From Clostridiales bacterium (GTDB lineage Bacteria; Bacillota; Clostridia; Oscillospirales; Ruminococcaceae), in NCBI GenBank assembly GCA_012519635.1, contig JAAYPV010000015.1:1-36612 (forward strand): a stretch of DNA of 36,612 nt, read 5' to 3'. Each line of letters starts with the position of its first letter. Position 1 is the stretch's first letter. The notes below the pieces were generated by a model. That model was not told where the DNA came from and ran no database searches. It was given only the letters and a program-made list of their open reading frames with translations. Shown piece by piece: positions 35,145 through 36,612 of the stretch. A program made the translations under genes and the position numbers.

Positions 35145-36612
35145 TTAGAAACGAGGTCCGGGTCTCATTCCGCCGCCCGATACAACCAGTGCTGCAGTTG
35201 CAGTTGCAACGGTTGAGCCACCTGAATATGTGCCACCTGTATAGTAGCCGTCAACATTTGTCCCGCCAGTGTATGTTCCACCAGTTGAGATTGTGTATGT
35301 TTGACTGGTTACTAAATCTGGAGATGTGAACATTATTGATCTTATATTTTTTGAAGGCTTGAAAGTAAGCACGCTTTTTCCTGTTGAATCGGAAATATTT
35401 ATAAGTGTTCCTGCATTTACAGAAACATTTGTAAGAATTGAACTTTGTGTTGATGCTGATGAGTTAGGTCCCATAGCCATTCCTAAGCTTCCAACGGCAA
35501 TTACTGTACCACCTGTTGCGGTGATTGCACCGTCTGAATCAACAGCACTGTTTCCGTCATTTGTTGGACCGTTTACTATTACAAGTCCTCCGTTCATATT
35601 TAATACACCGTTTGAATCAAGTCCGTCACCGTATGCATCAATATATATATAACCTCCGTTGATATTCAATGCGGAATTTGTTGTAACAAATGAGCCTTGA
35701 CCCCAGCCGCCGGGACCTTTAGTTGCCGAACCATCACCGCCAGCTACATTTAAGCCGTCATCACTTGCTGTAATACGGATTGTGCCGTCATTTATAGTGA
35801 TATTGCTCCCTTCGATTCCTTCATAAGATTTAGTGATTTCAATTGTACCGCTGTTTATTATTATATCTGTATCAGCGTGAATTCCATCATCACCTGTTGC
35901 CATAGTGAATGTTCCGCCTGATATATTCAATGTTCCGTTTGAATGTAGGCAATCGTCTGAGGAATCAATTACAAATGTACCGCCACTGATTGTTATATCA
36001 GAAACAGCCTTGATTCCCTTAGCACTGTTAGTTGTAGCATAGCCTGAGAATTTGCTTCCCTGATATGTGTAGATATTGAAATTGCCACCGCTTATATTAA
36101 CATTAGTTTCAGCCTTAATACCGTCATTTGCTGCTTTGATTGTGATATCCCCGCCGAGTATATTAATATATCCCTTAGTGGTTTCTTCAGTATTTGTTGA
36201 AACAATACCATCACCGGATGCGGTAATGTTTACGGAACCGCCTTCAATTGTAACTGAATCCTTACCTCTTAAGCCATCGTCAGCGGAGGTAATCTGGATA
36301 TTGCCGTTCTTTACTTTCAAATCATCTTTGCTAACGATGCCATCAAGGTAATTTGCCTTAACAATTAGCGTGCCCGAACCTTTAATATTCAAGTCATCCT
36401 TTGAGTAGATTGCACCCTCAATGGTGGTATCTGTTCTTGTTGAGCCGTCTGTTATATAGTTTGTAGTACCCTTAGCAAGTTCAATTGTGCATTTGTCTTT
36501 AATACTTTCAACATATATCGGAGAAGAATCTTTGTTTGCGATATTAACATTATTCATAACAAGTGTTACATTGTCTGTATCTGGATTGGAGTAAACTGTT
36601 TTATCTACATCA
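35145..36612 (-). CDS. Cthe_2159-like carbohydrate-binding beta-helix protein (partial, runs off right edge)
   Basis: At least 488 residues are visible. The frame stays open to the window edge (DVDKTVYSNPDTDNVTLVMNNVNI precedes the first internal Met), so the N terminus is missing. The protein is a chain of short beta-solenoid rungs with repeated DG or DDGI/L turns: ANYLDGIVSKDDL, ADDGLRGKDSV, SGDGIVSTN, ANDGIKAETNV, SDDCLHSNGTL, GDDGIHADTDI and SDDGLNVAGGD. This matches the Cthe_2159 family of cell-surface beta-helix proteins, one member of which binds cellulose and pectin. The C-terminal end is Gly/Thr-rich (YTGGT-NVDGYYTGGTYSGGS). No dockerin or sortase signal is visible at the C terminus. 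A polysaccharide-binding surface role is inferred. Confidence 0.85.
   Translation of the reverse strand, partial: DVDKTVYSNPDTDNVTLVMNNVNIANKDSSPIYVESIKDKCTIELAKGTTNYITDGSTRTDTTIEGAIYSKDDLNIKGSGTLIVKANYLDGIVSKDDLKVKNGNIQITSADDGLRGKDSVTIEGGSVNITASGDGIVSTNTEETTKGYINILGGDITIKAANDGIKAETNVNISGGNFNIYTYQGSKFSGYATTNSAKGIKAVSDITISGGTFVIDSSDDCLHSNGTLNISGGTFTMATGDDGIHADTDIIINSGTIEITKSYEGIEGSNITINDGTIRITASDDGLNVAGGDGSATKGPGGWGQGSFVTTNSALNINGGYIYIDAYGDGLDSNGVLNMNGGLVIVNGPTNDGNSAVDSDGAITATGGTVIAVGSLGMAMGPNSSASTQSSILTNVSVNAGTLINISDSTGKSVLTFKPSKNIRSIMFTSPDLVTSQTYTISTGGTYTGGTNVDGYYTGGTYSGGSTVATATAALVVSGGGMRPGPRF

Noticed and set aside
35145-36612. Regularly spaced repeats that might suggest a CRISPR array or satellite
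   Set aside because: The periodicity is at the protein level (beta-helix rungs with DG turns). The DNA copies are divergent, without identical repeats or unique spacers.

Overview
This window reads as chromosomal DNA from an AT-rich, low-GC Gram-positive bacterium of the class Clostridia, probably an anaerobic plant-fibre degrader of the Ruminococcaceae/Oscillospiraceae type. The evidence is strong AGGAGG ribosome binding sites, a CIRCE-controlled hrcA-grpE-dnaK-dnaJ operon, a SpoIID-family sporulation protein, a GH9 cellulase carrying a type I dockerin (a cellulosome component), and a beta-helix surface protein of the Cthe_2159 type. No phage, insertion sequence, CRISPR array, tRNA or rRNA gene was seen.

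Layout. (1) 12-1224, minus: rimM-trmD, without the usual upstream rpsP. (2) 1341-3860, minus: a monocistronic dockerin-bearing GH9 cellulase with its own promoter and terminator. (3) 3944-8971, minus: the class I heat-shock operon hrcA-grpE-dnaK-dnaJ behind a promoter and CIRCE. (4) 9082-21527, plus: a long surface-glycan operon. It encodes a polyprenyl-phosphate sugar transferase, ManC, Gmd and Rmd (together the GDP-D-rhamnose route), two GT4 glycosyltransferases, a Wzt-type ABC ATPase with a C-terminal glycan-recognition domain, and a large coiled-coil/glycosyltransferase/methyltransferase fusion. Pyruvate kinase follows without a visible terminator between. (5) 21555-26331: spoIID (minus), then guaB, a small membrane protein and proS (plus). 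(6) 26467-30137: a VTC-domain polyphosphate polymerase with a DUF4956 membrane protein (plus), convergent with an OmpR/EnvZ-type two-component system (minus). (7) 30147-31245, minus: thiM under a TPP riboswitch. (8) 31342-31910, minus: a DUF4190-type gene broken by a stop codon and three frameshifts behind an intact promoter. (9) 31928-34982, minus: a TetR regulator and a MacB-like ABC transporter with a palindromic operator inside the promoter. (10) 35145-36612, minus: a Cthe_2159-like beta-helix protein that runs off the right edge.

How the parts work together. The glycan operon looks like an ABC-dependent system of the A-band O-antigen or S-layer-glycan type. Sugar is loaded on undecaprenyl phosphate, D-rhamnose units are added by GT4 enzymes, and the chain end is probably methylated by the fusion protein. 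Wzt would then recognise it for export, but no Wzm permease is present here.

The most novel signals are three. One is a promoter architecture shared almost exactly by the VTC/DUF4956 operon and the two-component-system operon (TTTTAAG-w-TT-r-ATTTAA, 11 bp, then the -10), which suggests that this regulator controls the polyphosphate-polymerase module. The second is a 16-bp perfect inverted repeat flanking 73 bp directly downstream of the glycan-operon promoter, a possible DNA switch or leader-RNA structure. The third is a perfect in-frame 96-bp tandem duplication in the Wzt linker.
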